In this document: positions 32,771 to 41,843 of the stretch, one piece after another | Layout of the letters: every line of letters begins with the position of its first letter | Position numbering within the stretch: position 1 is the first letter of the stretch | Assembly (NCBI GenBank): GCA_963729795.1 | Contig: CAVSPC010000056.1 | Coordinates: 61,991 to 125,990 of the forward strand | Reading direction: 5' to 3' | Origin: CAWBBA01 sp963729795 | GTDB lineage: Bacteria > Desulfobacterota > Desulfomonilia > Desulfomonilales > Desulfomonilaceae | Length of the DNA stretch: 64,000 bases | Made by a program: the position numbers and the translations under genes | The notes under the pieces: generated by a model | Database searches by the model: none | What the model was told of the DNA's origin: nothing | What the model saw: only the letters and a program-made list of their open reading frames with translations

Positions 32771-35011
32771 ATGGCAACGTGGCAAAAGACGTCATGTGTG
32801 TGTTGCGGTCAAAACTGTGGCCTCGAAGTATTGGTCGAAGAGAATCGGATAATCAAAGTTCGTGCTGACAAAGAAAACCATCGCAGCGAGGGATATTGTT
32901 GTCGCAAGGGATTGAAAATCGCACATTATCAACACCATGCAGATCGGCTTAAACGGCCCCTCAAACGGGTAGGCCATGAGTTCAAAGAGATATCCTGGGA
33001 CCAGGCACTGGACGAGATTGCGGAAAAGCTGAAATCAACTGTTGAGACTCATGGGCCTCGCTCTCTTGCTTATATGGGTGGAGGCGGCCTGGGGTGCCAC
33101 TTCGAGGCTGCCTTCGGAGTGCGGCTTCTCCGAGGGTTGGGATCGCACTATCATTACAGCCCGCTCGCGCAAGAGTTGACCGGCTACTTCTGGGTAAACG
33201 GCAGAGGATTGGGGCGGCAGTACCTGGGTACTGTGCCTGACCACGAACACACGGATATGTTGGTCGCAGTGGGCTGGAACGGCTGGATGAGCCATCAGAT
33301 GCCCCAAGCGCGACGGCATTTGAAGAGAATTTCCGAAGACCCTGACAAGCTGCTCGTAGTGATCGATCCCAGACGTTCAGAGACGGCCCAGAGAGCGGAC
33401 ATACACCTGGCGGTTCGCCCCGGCACGGATGCCCTGCTGTTTCGCTCCATGATAAGCATTATCCTCGAGGAGGGCTGGCAAAACGCCGACTATATTGCCG
33501 CCCATGTTAGCGGCTTCGAGACGATTCAGCCCTGGTTCACTGAATTCGACCCCCGTCCTGCCATCGACCTTTGCAGTCTTGACTATGATCGGGTCCGAGA
33601 AGTATGCCGGCTACTGGCTACTCGAAAGTGGTCGTGCCACTCGGATCTCGGCATCCTTATGGGGAGGCACAGCACCGTCTCGTCTTACCTGGAATTGATC
33701 TTACTAGCCATCTGCGGCCGCATAGGAACTCCCGGCGGAAACTTCATACCGGGCCACATCATGCCGATAGGCTCTCATTCCGACGAACGCGATTCCAAGA
33801 CCTGGCGTACCGTAGCCACTAATTTTCCTGCGATCATGGGCACATTTCCGCCAAACGTGATGCCGGAGGAAATATTGACAGATGGGCCGGAGCGGCTGCG
33901 GGCGGTGTTAGTGAGCGGCTCAAATCCATTGCGATCCTATGCCGACACCACGGCCTATGAACAGGCGTTCAGAGCCCTCGACCTCTTGGTGGTCGTGGAC
34001 GTGGCCTTTAGCGAGACCGCCAGCCTTGCTCATTATGTATTGCCCGCAAAATCCGCGTACGAAAAGTGGGATGCGACGTTTTTCGCTTGGACCTTCCCTG
34101 AAATATTTTTCCAGATGCGCCGCCCTGTAGTGCAAGCGGAGGGGGAATGCCTTGAGGAAGGAGAAATCCTCATACGCCTCGCCGACCGTTTGGATTTACT
34201 CCCTGAAATTCCGCAAACTTTGTACGAGGCTGCCTTCGGCGATCGTATGAATTTTGGCATGCAGCTTCTGGCTTTTGCTCAGAGCGAGCCCCGGGCGTCG
34301 AAATTCATGCCATTCATCTTAGGGAAGACGCTGGGGAAAGCTCTCGATTCAGCACATCTTTCAGCACTGTGGGGGATGCTGCAGGTGACTCCCAAGTCTT
34401 TCAGGGAGAATGCCGTTCGTGCCGGCTTCAGCCCCGGGCTCGCCATGGGCGAAGAGATTTTCAATGCCGTTCTTGATCGGCCTGAAGGAATTTGGATCGG
34501 CAAGTGCGACCCCTCGCAACCTTTGGATCAGCTCCGCACCGAAGACAAGCGCATAAACGTTCTGATCCCCGAACTCGCGGAAGCTGTAAAGGGCATCGAC
34601 GTTCAGAGTGAACAGATCGGCTTGCGAATGAATGACGAGTACCCCCTCATACTCGCTGGAGGCCGCCACATGGATTACAACGCGAACACAATCATGAGAA
34701 ACCCGGCCTGGAACGAAGGAAAGAGTAGAGCCTGCACCCTGATGATGCACCCCGGCGATGCCACGGCGCTGGGTCTGTCGGACGGACAGATGGTGAAGGT
34801 ATCAACCGAAGCAGGCTCGGAGGATATCTTGCTGGAAGTGACCGATACAGCGCATCAGGGGCAGGTGATCATGCCCCACGGATTTGGGCTTGTCCATGCA
34901 GGTCGAAAACATGGCGCCAACGTGAATCGCCTGACCAAAAACAGCAACAGGGACCCGATCGCAGGCACACCGCTCCACAGATTCGTTCCCTGTAGCGTGA
35001 AAGCGGTGTGA
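32771..35011 (+). CDS. Molybdopterin oxidoreductase, DMSO reductase family
   Basis: This is a 746-residue Mo/W-bis-MGD enzyme. The N-terminal [4Fe-4S] motif is C9-x2-C12-x3-C16 with C43 or C44 (SCVCCGQNC, GYCCRKG). Cofactor-binding segments include KEISWDQALDEIAEKL, VVIDPRRSETAQRADIHLAV, PGTDALL and the C-terminal molydop-binding domain (PLILAGGRHMDYNANTIMRN, IMPHGFGL). No twin-arginine signal is seen, so it is probably cytoplasmic. No in-frame TGA marks a selenocysteine. The substrate is not evident; formate, sulfur-compound, aldehyde or hydratase-type chemistry are all possible. It is followed 93 bases later by a polyferredoxin that is likely its electron partner. Confidence 0.88.
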   Translation: MATWQKTSCVCCGQNCGLEVLVEENRIIKVRADKENHRSEGYCCRKGLKIAHYQHHADRLKRPLKRVGHEFKEISWDQALDEIAEKLKSTVETHGPRSLAYMGGGGLGCHFEAAFGVRLLRGLGSHYHYSPLAQELTGYFWVNGRGLGRQYLGTVPDHEHTDMLVAVGWNGWMSHQMPQARRHLKRISEDPDKLLVVIDPRRSETAQRADIHLAVRPGTDALLFRSMISIILEEGWQNADYIAAHVSGFETIQPWFTEFDPRPAIDLCSLDYDRVREVCRLLATRKWSCHSDLGILMGRHSTVSSYLELILLAICGRIGTPGGNFIPGHIMPIGSHSDERDSKTWRTVATNFPAIMGTFPPNVMPEEILTDGPERLRAVLVSGSNPLRSYADTTAYEQAFRALDLLVVVDVAFSETASLAHYVLPAKSAYEKWDATFFAWTFPEIFFQMRRPVVQAEGECLEEGEILIRLADRLDLLPEIPQTLYEAAFGDRMNFGMQLLAFAQSEPRASKFMPFILGKTLGKALDSAHLSALWGMLQVTPKSFRENAVRAGFSPGLAMGEEIFNAVLDRPEGIWIGKCDPSQPLDQLRTEDKRINVLIPELAEAVKGIDVQSEQIGLRMNDEYPLILAGGRHMDYNANTIMRNPAWNEGKSRACTLMMHPGDATALGLSDGQMVKVSTEAGSEDILLEVTDTAHQGQVIMPHGFGLVHAGRKHGANVNRLTKNSNRDPIAGTPLHRFVPCSVKAV

Positions 35012-35104
35012 TTTCAAGATCAGCGGATCGCCGTTTGGTTTCCGTTGCCGTGAACCTCACCCTATTGGCGCAGGGACTGATATCTCAGCTTACAGGAGGA
35101 CAAA

Positions 35105-36205
35105 ATGACAGCGAAAGTGTACTACGACTTACGAGAACAGTTGGATCAGTATTCAGTAGGATTTCCTTCAACCGAATCAGGGGTTGAAATGAAGATCCTT
35201 GAGAAGCTCTTCTCGGAAGAGGAAGCTGAACTTTATCTCAACATGAGCATGATGCTCGAAACCCCCGAGGCCATAGCGCAACGTATGGGGAGGGAGCCTG
35301 AAACGGTAGCCGCTCTGTTGGAGCGTATGGTGGACAAGGGCCTAATTTTTAGAGTCAAAAAAGGGGACTCCGCCAAATACGGAGTGGTTCCTTTTGTGGT
35401 CGGCTCTTTCGAGTATCAACTCAAAGACATTGACCGAGAGTTTGCGGAACTGTTCGACCGTTACTTTTTGGAAGCTTTCGGTAAGCAAGGGGTAGGTCAG
35501 ATACCTCCCCTGAGGCCCATACCGGTCAACAAGGCAATTGATCATTCATGGCCGGTGATGCCGTACGACGATGTCAGAAAACTCTTTGAGGCTAGAGATA
35601 AGATTTCAGTGGCTAACTGTATATGTCGGGTCCAGCAAGGGCTTCTGGACAAGGGGTGCGATAAACCGAAGGAGGTCTGCTTCCAGTTTGGCAGCCACGC
35701 CCATTACTACGTTGACAAAGGCATGGCTCGATTTATCACTCAGGACGAAGCGCTTCGGATAATCGACCAGTGCGATGAAGCCGGCCTTGTACCGCAGCCA
35801 TTCGTTTCTCAGGACGCGGGTGGTATGTGTAACTGCTGCGGAGACTGCTGCGGAATTCTTCGGTCCATCAAATTGCACCCCAAGCCGGCGGAAAGGGTTT
35901 TGACCAATTATTTTACCGCAGTGGATACGGATTCCTGCTCGGCCTGCGAAACCTGCGTGGATCGCTGCCAAATGGACGCTATCAAGATGGGAGTTGACGG
36001 CGTGGCTGAGGTGGATCGAGACAGATGCATAGGCTGCGGGCTGTGCGTCACAGCATGTCCAACCGAGGCTCTTTCGCTCAAATCGAAGCCTGAACCGGAA
36101 CGCCGAGTACCGCCCGCAACAGCTAGAGATTATGTGACGCAGTTGGCCTCATCCCGAGGCACATCGCTTATTCCTCTGGCCATGTCAAGGAAGTCGGCAA
36201 GCTGA
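35105..36205 (+). CDS. Winged-helix/polyferredoxin 4Fe-4S protein
   Basis: This 366-residue protein has an N-terminal winged-helix-like part (EEEAELYLNMSMMLETPEAIAQRMG, residues 35-110), a central cysteine region (ANCICRVQQGLLDKGC and GGMCNCCGDCCGI), and a C-terminal bacterial ferredoxin domain. The latter has two clusters, CSACETCVDRCQMDAI and CIGCGLCVTACPTEAL. Similar proteins are common in sulfate reducers and other anaerobic Desulfobacterota beside oxidoreductases. It probably carries electrons to or from the molybdopterin enzyme upstream. A GGAGG ribosome binding site precedes the ATG. Whether the winged helix binds DNA is unknown. Confidence 0.85.
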   Translation: MTAKVYYDLREQLDQYSVGFPSTESGVEMKILEKLFSEEEAELYLNMSMMLETPEAIAQRMGREPETVAALLERMVDKGLIFRVKKGDSAKYGVVPFVVGSFEYQLKDIDREFAELFDRYFLEAFGKQGVGQIPPLRPIPVNKAIDHSWPVMPYDDVRKLFEARDKISVANCICRVQQGLLDKGCDKPKEVCFQFGSHAHYYVDKGMARFITQDEALRIIDQCDEAGLVPQPFVSQDAGGMCNCCGDCCGILRSIKLHPKPAERVLTNYFTAVDTDSCSACETCVDRCQMDAIKMGVDGVAEVDRDRCIGCGLCVTACPTEALSLKSKPEPERRVPPATARDYVTQLASSRGTSLIPLAMSRKSAS

Positions 36206-36363
36206 CCAGTCTCCTACAATAGGGGATGAATCGGGGGAAGTGTCTATACAAACAAGACACTCCCGATCTTTGTCTCACGAGGGAGCATCAGGGAAGTGGG
36301 ACAAGATAGAGTATTTGGTTGTGCTGAAATTTGATCGGGTGCCACGAGCTCCGATCCGAGTAG

Positions 36364-36382
36364 GGGCGACCGGCGGTCGCCC
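36364..36382. repeat. REP-like hairpin GGGCGACC-ggc-GGTCGCCC
   Basis: A perfect 8-bp inverted repeat with a 3-base loop lies between the convergent polyferredoxin and permease genes. The GGGGCGACCGGCGGTCGCCC type of element is a dispersed intergenic repeat in many bacteria. It may also act as a bidirectional transcription end. Only one copy is in the window. Confidence 0.5.
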
Positions 36383-36456
36383 GGCGAATGCCACGTTCCC
36401 CCCCATACGCGGGCATGACGAATCTTCAGGCAAGTGATAGATTGAGCCCAACAGTA

Positions 36457-37723
36457 TCAGTCTGCTCTCTTCTTGAACAGGAATGCGGCGAGCCCCAAAT
36501 AAAAAACAGCCATGGCAAGCATAGGTATGACCTGAGGCCAGAGGATGTCCCACCCGATCCCTTTCAGAAAGACCCCGCGCACGATGATGATAAAGTAACG
36601 AAGAGGATCCAAGTAGGTGAGGTATTGGACGACCGGCGGCATGTTCTCGATCGGGAATGCATAGCCCGAAAGAAGAGTCGCAGGCTGCAAGAACATGAAC
36701 GAGGTGAGGATCGCCTGCTGTTGGGTTTTACAAAAGGTCGAGATGGTCATCCCAACTCCTGCAATAATTACGAGAAAGAGGACCGCGGTGGCAAAGAAAA
36801 ATGGCATAGATCCTCTGAACGGAATATCGAATATCAGGAATGCCAGCGAGACAATCACGGACATAGTTATCACTTCGATGACAAAACAAGGGATAGTTTT
36901 GCCTAGGATCAACTCGAATCGCGCGATGGGTGCCACCATAAGCTGTTCTATGGTTCCGATTTCTTTCTCCCGGACTATGATCGCCGACGTAATGATAGTG
37001 GTCCCTGCCATCAGAATGATCACGACTACTCCAGGAACGAAAAAGTCCTTAGAGTTCAGGTTAGGGTTGAACCATGAGCGACTGGCTTCCGACGCGGACG
37101 GGTACTATAAGATGAGGGGTGGTGGTTTCAAAAAGTTGGCCCTGCATCTGGTTGATTCTCTCATCCATAATATCTTCGGAAAAGCGTTTGAGGATAGATT
37201 GAGCGTACCCGGATACGGTACCTGCGGTAGTCGTGTCCACGCCGTCAATAAGTATCCCCACCTGCGCGGTTCGCATGGCCTTTATGCGCCGTTCCAAGTC
37301 TGGAGGGATAAGAATGGCCATGCCGGCTCGTCCGGTTTCCAGCCACCTGTCCGCTTGGTCATACGAGCCGAGCATTTTCTTGACAGTGAAATATCCTGAC
37401 CGAGAGAAGGCCTCAATGATCTGTCGGCTGAGGACGCTTCTGTCCATGTCGGCCACGACTGTGGAAACGTCTCGAACGTCCAATCGGCTGGCGAAACCAA
37501 ATACTAGGAGTTGGAGTATGGGAGCGATCAGCATCAAAGACAAATTCTGTCGACTACGCCGTATGTGAGTGAATTCCTTGCGGACAACACACCGTATCCG
37601 CCGCGCTGATTGGCGGATGGCTTCAAAAGATGCGCGAAGGCCGGTACCGTTCTTGTTTGATGAACTCGACTCGGCTCCTAAAGGTTGTCCGGACACGTTT
37701 GAATCAGAGAAGGCCTTGGTCAT
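36457..37723 (-). pseudogene. ABC-2 efflux permease (YbhR-like), frameshifted
   Basis: The first part (37723-37061) reads as a periplasmic-loop domain with an N-terminal membrane anchor (LSLMLIAPILQLLVFGFAS) and stops at VGSQSLMVQP. The second part (from about 37055 to 36457) continues in the +1 frame with WFNPNLNSKDFFVPGVVVII and five further membrane segments, ending FLFKKRAD. Removal of one base near 37055-37065 gives a 421-residue permease, colinear with the intact paralogue just upstream (YNPELKSRNNIIPGLIAII aligns with the junction). It is the last gene of the efflux operon and overlaps the preceding permease by four bases. Without a repair it encodes no functional permease. Confidence 0.88.
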
Positions 37724-38856
37724 CCCAGCGTTTTCCTCAACTTCCTGGTTGCAAAGGTCGTCACAAGTAGCGCGAAGATTGCAAGCATGGCTACTGGTAT
37801 GGCGATTGCTCCTATTCCTACTCCTTTGAGGTATATCGCGCGTAATACCGTCACGAAGTGTCGGGCCGGGACCAGATAGGTGATTATTTGCAGCATATCC
37901 GGCATGTTGGAAATGGGGAATACGAAGCCGGAAAGGAGAAAAGAAGGTAGAAACGTACCCAGAAGCGCTAACTGGGTGGCAAAGAACTGATTCGCTGCAA
38001 CTACAGAGATCAGGAACCCCAAAGACATGGCTCCGATCAGAAAAAGGCTCGAAACCAGGAACATCAGCAATATGCTCCCTCTTAACGGCACACCGAAGAC
38101 GTATTGCCCCATGAGATAAACCATCAGCAGGTCCAGATATCCGAGAGCAAAATAGGGTAGGAGCTTGCCGACGATTAGTTCGTTGGGCTTCACGGGTGTT
38201 GAAATGAGCTGTTCCATGGTCCCGGTCTCCCGTTCTCTCACTATGGTCAGGGATGTGAGCAACGCGGCTATGACCATCATGATGATGGCGATGAGGCCGG
38301 GGATGATGTTATTCCGACTCTTGAGTTCAGGGTTATACAGCAGCCGAATGCAAGGTTGCACCGGCGGTATGACTCTCTGTTCCACTGATTGCCTTACCAG
38401 AGCCTTTTTGCGGAAGTCTTCGTCGAAGGTTGCCATGATTGTTTCGAGATACACAATGGCCAAGCCGGCCCGCGTAGAATCGGAGCCGTCCACTATGGCT
38501 TGAATCTGGCTCATTCTGCCCTTTTTCAAATTTCGGCTGAAATCCCAGGGAACTACGACAGCAACATGTGCATCTGTCTTATCCACCGCCTTAACGATGG
38601 GTTTGTAAGATTGGGTGGGCAGGACCAAGGTGAAGTATCCGGAGCTTGTGATGCGGTCTATAAGCTCCCTTGACTGCGCGCTCTGGTCTTGATCCCAGAC
38701 GGCAAGTGGGATTTTGTCCACATCGAGAGAAAGCGCGTAACCGAACAGGACCATGAGCATGACAGGAATGCCAAGGGCGAGATACATAGAGCGCGAATCC
38801 CTGACTATCTGTCTGGCCTCCTTGCGAGCCACAGCGAAGGTGCGATGAATGTTCAT
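37720..38856 (-). CDS. ABC-2 type efflux permease (YbhS/YhhJ-like)
   Basis: This 378-residue inner-membrane permease has one N-terminal transmembrane segment (MYLALGIPVMLMVLFGYALS), a large extracytoplasmic loop of about 150 residues, and five C-terminal segments. These include NNIIPGLIAIIMMVIAALLT and the conserved cytoplasmic coupling motif VRERETGTMEQLISTPVKP. It would pair with the second permease to form the channel of a tripartite or ATP-driven exporter. The start overlaps nothing, but its stop overlaps the next start by four bases. The operon order is adaptor, ATPase, ATPase, permease, permease. Substrates of related systems are cationic drugs and other amphiphiles; the substrate here is unknown. 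Confidence 0.92.
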   Translation of the reverse strand: MNIHRTFAVARKEARQIVRDSRSMYLALGIPVMLMVLFGYALSLDVDKIPLAVWDQDQSAQSRELIDRITSSGYFTLVLPTQSYKPIVKAVDKTDAHVAVVVPWDFSRNLKKGRMSQIQAIVDGSDSTRAGLAIVYLETIMATFDEDFRKKALVRQSVEQRVIPPVQPCIRLLYNPELKSRNNIIPGLIAIIMMVIAALLTSLTIVRERETGTMEQLISTPVKPNELIVGKLLPYFALGYLDLLMVYLMGQYVFGVPLRGSILLMFLVSSLFLIGAMSLGFLISVVAANQFFATQLALLGTFLPSFLLSGFVFPISNMPDMLQIITYLVPARHFVTVLRAIYLKGVGIGAIAIPVAMLAIFALLVTTFATRKLRKTLG

Positions 38857-38891
38857 AATTTACTCGATGGCCCTTTTTCTTGCGATTCGCA

Positions 38892-39845
38892 TCATTCTTC
38901 GGAATTTCTATCTTTTGCCGTAAGGGAAACAAATACGTCTTCGAGACTGGGGGTTATCACCTCGATCCGGAACAGGCTGATACCCTTCTCGTTCAATTTA
39001 TCTTTGGCAGTCTGGATAGCAATATCCGGGGTTGTCGTGACTAAATGCAGCAGGTTGCCGAAGACAGCAACTTCATTGAAGACGTCTTCTTTATCGAGCG
39101 CTTCCGCGGCCAGCATGAGGTCGGCGGATTCCAGCTCCAGGACGGCATCCTTCATCCATTTCTTTTTCAGTTCTCCGGGAGTCCCCAGGGCGATAATTCG
39201 ACCTTTACTCATCAGTGCAAGGCGATTGCAGTACTCCGCTTCCTCCATGTAATGCGTCGAGACAAATATGGTTACCCCCTGCAGGGCCAATCCGTGAATG
39301 AGATCCCAGAATCCTCTTCTGGATACTGGATCTACGCCGGAGGTTGGCTCGTCAAGAAACAGAACCGGCGGCTCGTGGAGAAGCGCACACCCCAGGGCAA
39401 GCCGCTGCTTCCAGCCCAGGGCAAGCTCTCGAGTGAGGCTGGTTCTTCTTTCAGTCAGCCCTGCCATCTCAAGAACCCATGCATCTCTCTCTCTTTTTCT
39501 GCCCCCCTCAAGGCCGTAGATACCGCCGAAGAAATCAATATTCTCTTCCACGGTCAAGTCTTCATACAATGAAAATTTTTGGGACATATATCCGATATGC
39601 TTTTTAATTTCTTCATATTCTGTGGATACGTCCCATCCGGAAACCCGGGCTGTGCCGGAGGTGGGAGTCAACAGTCCACACAGTATCTTAATCGTAGTGG
39701 TCTTGCCGGCGCCGTTAGGTCCGAGAAATCCAAAAATCTCACCTTTGGGCACTTCGAAGCTGATATGGTCCACAGCGACAAAGCTGCCGAAAGTTTTGAC
39801 CAGCTCCTGGGCAAAGACCGCTATTTCGTTACCGTTTCGTTCCAA
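38892..39845 (-). CDS. ABC transporter ATPase, second of a pair (YbhF C-half-like)
   Basis: This is a 317-residue nucleotide-binding subunit with Walker A GPNGAGKTTT, Walker B VLFLDEPTSGVDP and an H-loop STHYMEEAEYC. The signature is unusual: LTRELALGWKQRLALG in place of LSGGxxQ, as seen in the second half of YbhF-type ATPases. The C-terminal 80 residues form a regulatory extension (VITPSLEDVFVSLTAKD). It starts eight bases after the first ATPase. In E. coli YbhF the two domains are fused; here they are separate genes. Confidence 0.9.
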   Translation of the reverse strand: MERNGNEIAVFAQELVKTFGSFVAVDHISFEVPKGEIFGFLGPNGAGKTTTIKILCGLLTPTSGTARVSGWDVSTEYEEIKKHIGYMSQKFSLYEDLTVEENIDFFGGIYGLEGGRKRERDAWVLEMAGLTERRTSLTRELALGWKQRLALGCALLHEPPVLFLDEPTSGVDPVSRRGFWDLIHGLALQGVTIFVSTHYMEEAEYCNRLALMSKGRIIALGTPGELKKKWMKDAVLELESADLMLAAEALDKEDVFNEVAVFGNLLHLVTTTPDIAIQTAKDKLNEKGISLFRIEVITPSLEDVFVSLTAKDRNSEE

Positions 39846-39853
39846 CTGCGTTT

Positions 39854-40825
39854 CTACCTATTTTCTTCTTTAGAAGTTCGATCCTTTGGGATAAGAGAAA
39901 GGAACGCATCTTCCATCGTGGGAGCAATTCTCCTGACCGAATGAATCTCGATCCCTTCTTGGTTCAATCTTTGGCGAATAGCATCTGCTCCTGACTCCTC
40001 GTTCAAGAGCACGTGAAGCCCTTCACCAAAAACATTGACATCCACTATCCCCTCCATTTTAGACAACAGATTCCGCGCACGACTGGGATCAGACACGATA
40101 AGCTCGATGATGACCCCTTGAACCATTTGCCTTAGCGCACGGGGTTCGCCCATTTGAATGATAGTACCATGATGCATCAGGCCCACACGATTTGTTCTCT
40201 CTGCCTCGTCCAAATAAGCAGTCGTAACGACAATGGAGATCCCCTCTTTCAAAAGCTCGTACAGAATTTTCCAGAAATCGCGGCGAGAGACCGGATCGAC
40301 CCCGTTGGTCGGTTCATCAAGCAAGAGCAGTCTGGGAGAGTGGATCAGAGCGCAAGCAAGACCCAATTTCTGTTTCATGCCCCCGGATAGTGCTCCGGCC
40401 AGCCGGCCGCTGAAGGGGCCGAGTCGACTGAACCTGAACAATAGTTCAATCCGACCGGATCGCTCTTTCTTTGGCACTTGAAAGAGGTCCGCGTAGAAGA
40501 TCAGGTTTTCCATTACGGTAAGATCGGCGTACAGGCCGAAGCGTTGCGGCATATATGCAAGCTGCTCTTTTATGCCTTCCGGATCATCCACCACCGAGAT
40601 CCCATCCACCCATGCTTTGCCGGACGTGGGTTCAAGAATTCCCGCCAGCATTCTCATAGTGGTAGTTTTTCCGGCGCCGTCCGGCCCCACAATCCCGAAA
40701 AGTTCCCCCCGCTTTACTTCCAGATTAAGGTTCTTGACTGCCTGAGTCTGGCCGAAATCACGGCAGAGATTCTCGGTTTGTACTATGAATCCGGAATTCT
40801 CTTGTTTAAGACGAGGACTTCCCAA
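39854..40825 (-). CDS. ABC transporter ATPase, first of a pair (YbhF N-half-like)
   Basis: This is a 323-residue ATPase with Walker A GPDGAGKTTT, a canonical signature ALSGGMKQKLGLA, Walker B LLLLDEPTNGVDP and the H-loop region VVTTAYLDEAERT, where the expected histidine is replaced by tyrosine or alanine. The paired ATPase keeps its H-loop histidine but has a changed signature. The two probably form an asymmetric heterodimer with one fully active site. Its first 20 bases overlap the end of the adaptor gene, so translation is coupled. Confidence 0.9.
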   Translation of the reverse strand: MGSPRLKQENSGFIVQTENLCRDFGQTQAVKNLNLEVKRGELFGIVGPDGAGKTTTMRMLAGILEPTSGKAWVDGISVVDDPEGIKEQLAYMPQRFGLYADLTVMENLIFYADLFQVPKKERSGRIELLFRFSRLGPFSGRLAGALSGGMKQKLGLACALIHSPRLLLLDEPTNGVDPVSRRDFWKILYELLKEGISIVVTTAYLDEAERTNRVGLMHHGTIIQMGEPRALRQMVQGVIIELIVSDPSRARNLLSKMEGIVDVNVFGEGLHVLLNEESGADAIRQRLNQEGIEIHSVRRIAPTMEDAFLSLIPKDRTSKEENR

Positions 40826-41843
40826 GAGCCTGTGGCCGTCCCTTCTTGACCGGTTCAGTGTTAACCAGAATATAACCTTCAGCAGGCATGCCGATCTTCA
40901 ACTCCTGCTTCGGGTTTTTAATCGTGATCTTTACCCGATAAACCTGCTTAACCCTCTCTTCCATGGTTTGCACGTTTTTGGGGGTGAATTCAGCCCTGGG
41001 GGAGATGAAGGTTACTACGCCGGAATAAACCTTGTTGGGATATGTGTCTGTAGTTATTTCTGCCTTTTGACCCAACTTTATCTTGCCGAGGTTTTGTTCA
41101 CCCACGTAGCCCTTGAGCCAAACTTCATCAATCGCTGCTACAGTCGCGACGGTAGCTCCCGGAAGCACCACCTCGCCCAACTCATTCGACTTTACCATCA
41201 CGACCGCAGAAACCGGCGTTTGGAGCACCGAGTGCTCTATGTCCAGTTGTATTCTTTTTAATTCAAATTCTGCCCTTTTCAGACGCGCTCGAGCTGCGCG
41301 AGTTTCCTGCTCTCTCGGTCCGTTCTTAAGTTGTCTCAGCCTTTCCTCGCAATTCTTGAATTCTTCTGTCGCAACCTTAAGAGTTGTCTCTTTGGCATCG
41401 AACGTAGAAGCAGAGATGGCCTTCTCCCTTATCAGGCCGCAATAACGGTCATATTCGTCCTTCGCGTTTTTCATCTTGCTCTCGGCGGATTTGTACAGGG
41501 CTCTAGCTTGTTCGATCTCTTCAACGCGCGTGCCTTCCTCGAACTGATCCAGCACAGCCCGCGCATTACCAATTTCAGCCTGCGCAGCTCCCTTTTGGGC
41601 GAGGAGAGTATCAGTGTCAAGGGTGGCGACGACTTGGCCCGCCTCGACGCGGTCACCCTCTTCAATGGGAAGGGATTTGATCTGACCGGCTATTCTGAAG
41701 GAAAGATCAACTTCTGTTGCCTCGATGTTGCCACTGACAAAGACTTTTCCCTCAGTATCCGCCCCATTCTTAAAATGAAGCCAACAAGCGGCCACGCTGA
41801 TCGTCAGAAAAAATACCACCGCTGGCAAGATTTTCTTCTTCAT
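40806..41843 (-). CDS. HlyD-type membrane fusion protein (YbhG-like)
   Basis: This is a 345-residue periplasmic adaptor. Residues 1-23 are a signal anchor (ILPAVVFFLTISVAACWL), possibly with Cys20 as a lipidation site, though the surrounding residues are not an ideal lipobox. A lipoyl half (GNIEATEVDLSFRIAGQI), a long coiled-coil hairpin (about 85-195, many Ala, Glu and Arg) and the second lipoyl and beta-barrel region (VYSGVVTFISPRAEF) follow. It connects the inner-membrane ABC exporter with an outer-membrane channel, which is not encoded here. It is the first gene of the five-gene efflux operon. Confidence 0.9.
   Translation of the reverse strand: MKKKILPAVVFFLTISVAACWLHFKNGADTEGKVFVSGNIEATEVDLSFRIAGQIKSLPIEEGDRVEAGQVVATLDTDTLLAQKGAAQAEIGNARAVLDQFEEGTRVEEIEQARALYKSAESKMKNAKDEYDRYCGLIREKAISASTFDAKETTLKVATEEFKNCEERLRQLKNGPREQETRAARARLKRAEFELKRIQLDIEHSVLQTPVSAVVMVKSNELGEVVLPGATVATVAAIDEVWLKGYVGEQNLGKIKLGQKAEITTDTYPNKVYSGVVTFISPRAEFTPKNVQTMEERVKQVYRVKITIKNPKQELKIGMPAEGYILVNTEPVKKGRPQALGKSSS

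Noticed and set aside
32771..35011. The molybdopterin enzyme as a selenocysteine formate dehydrogenase.
   Set aside because: The frame has no internal TGA and no FdhA-specific motif could be identified with confidence.
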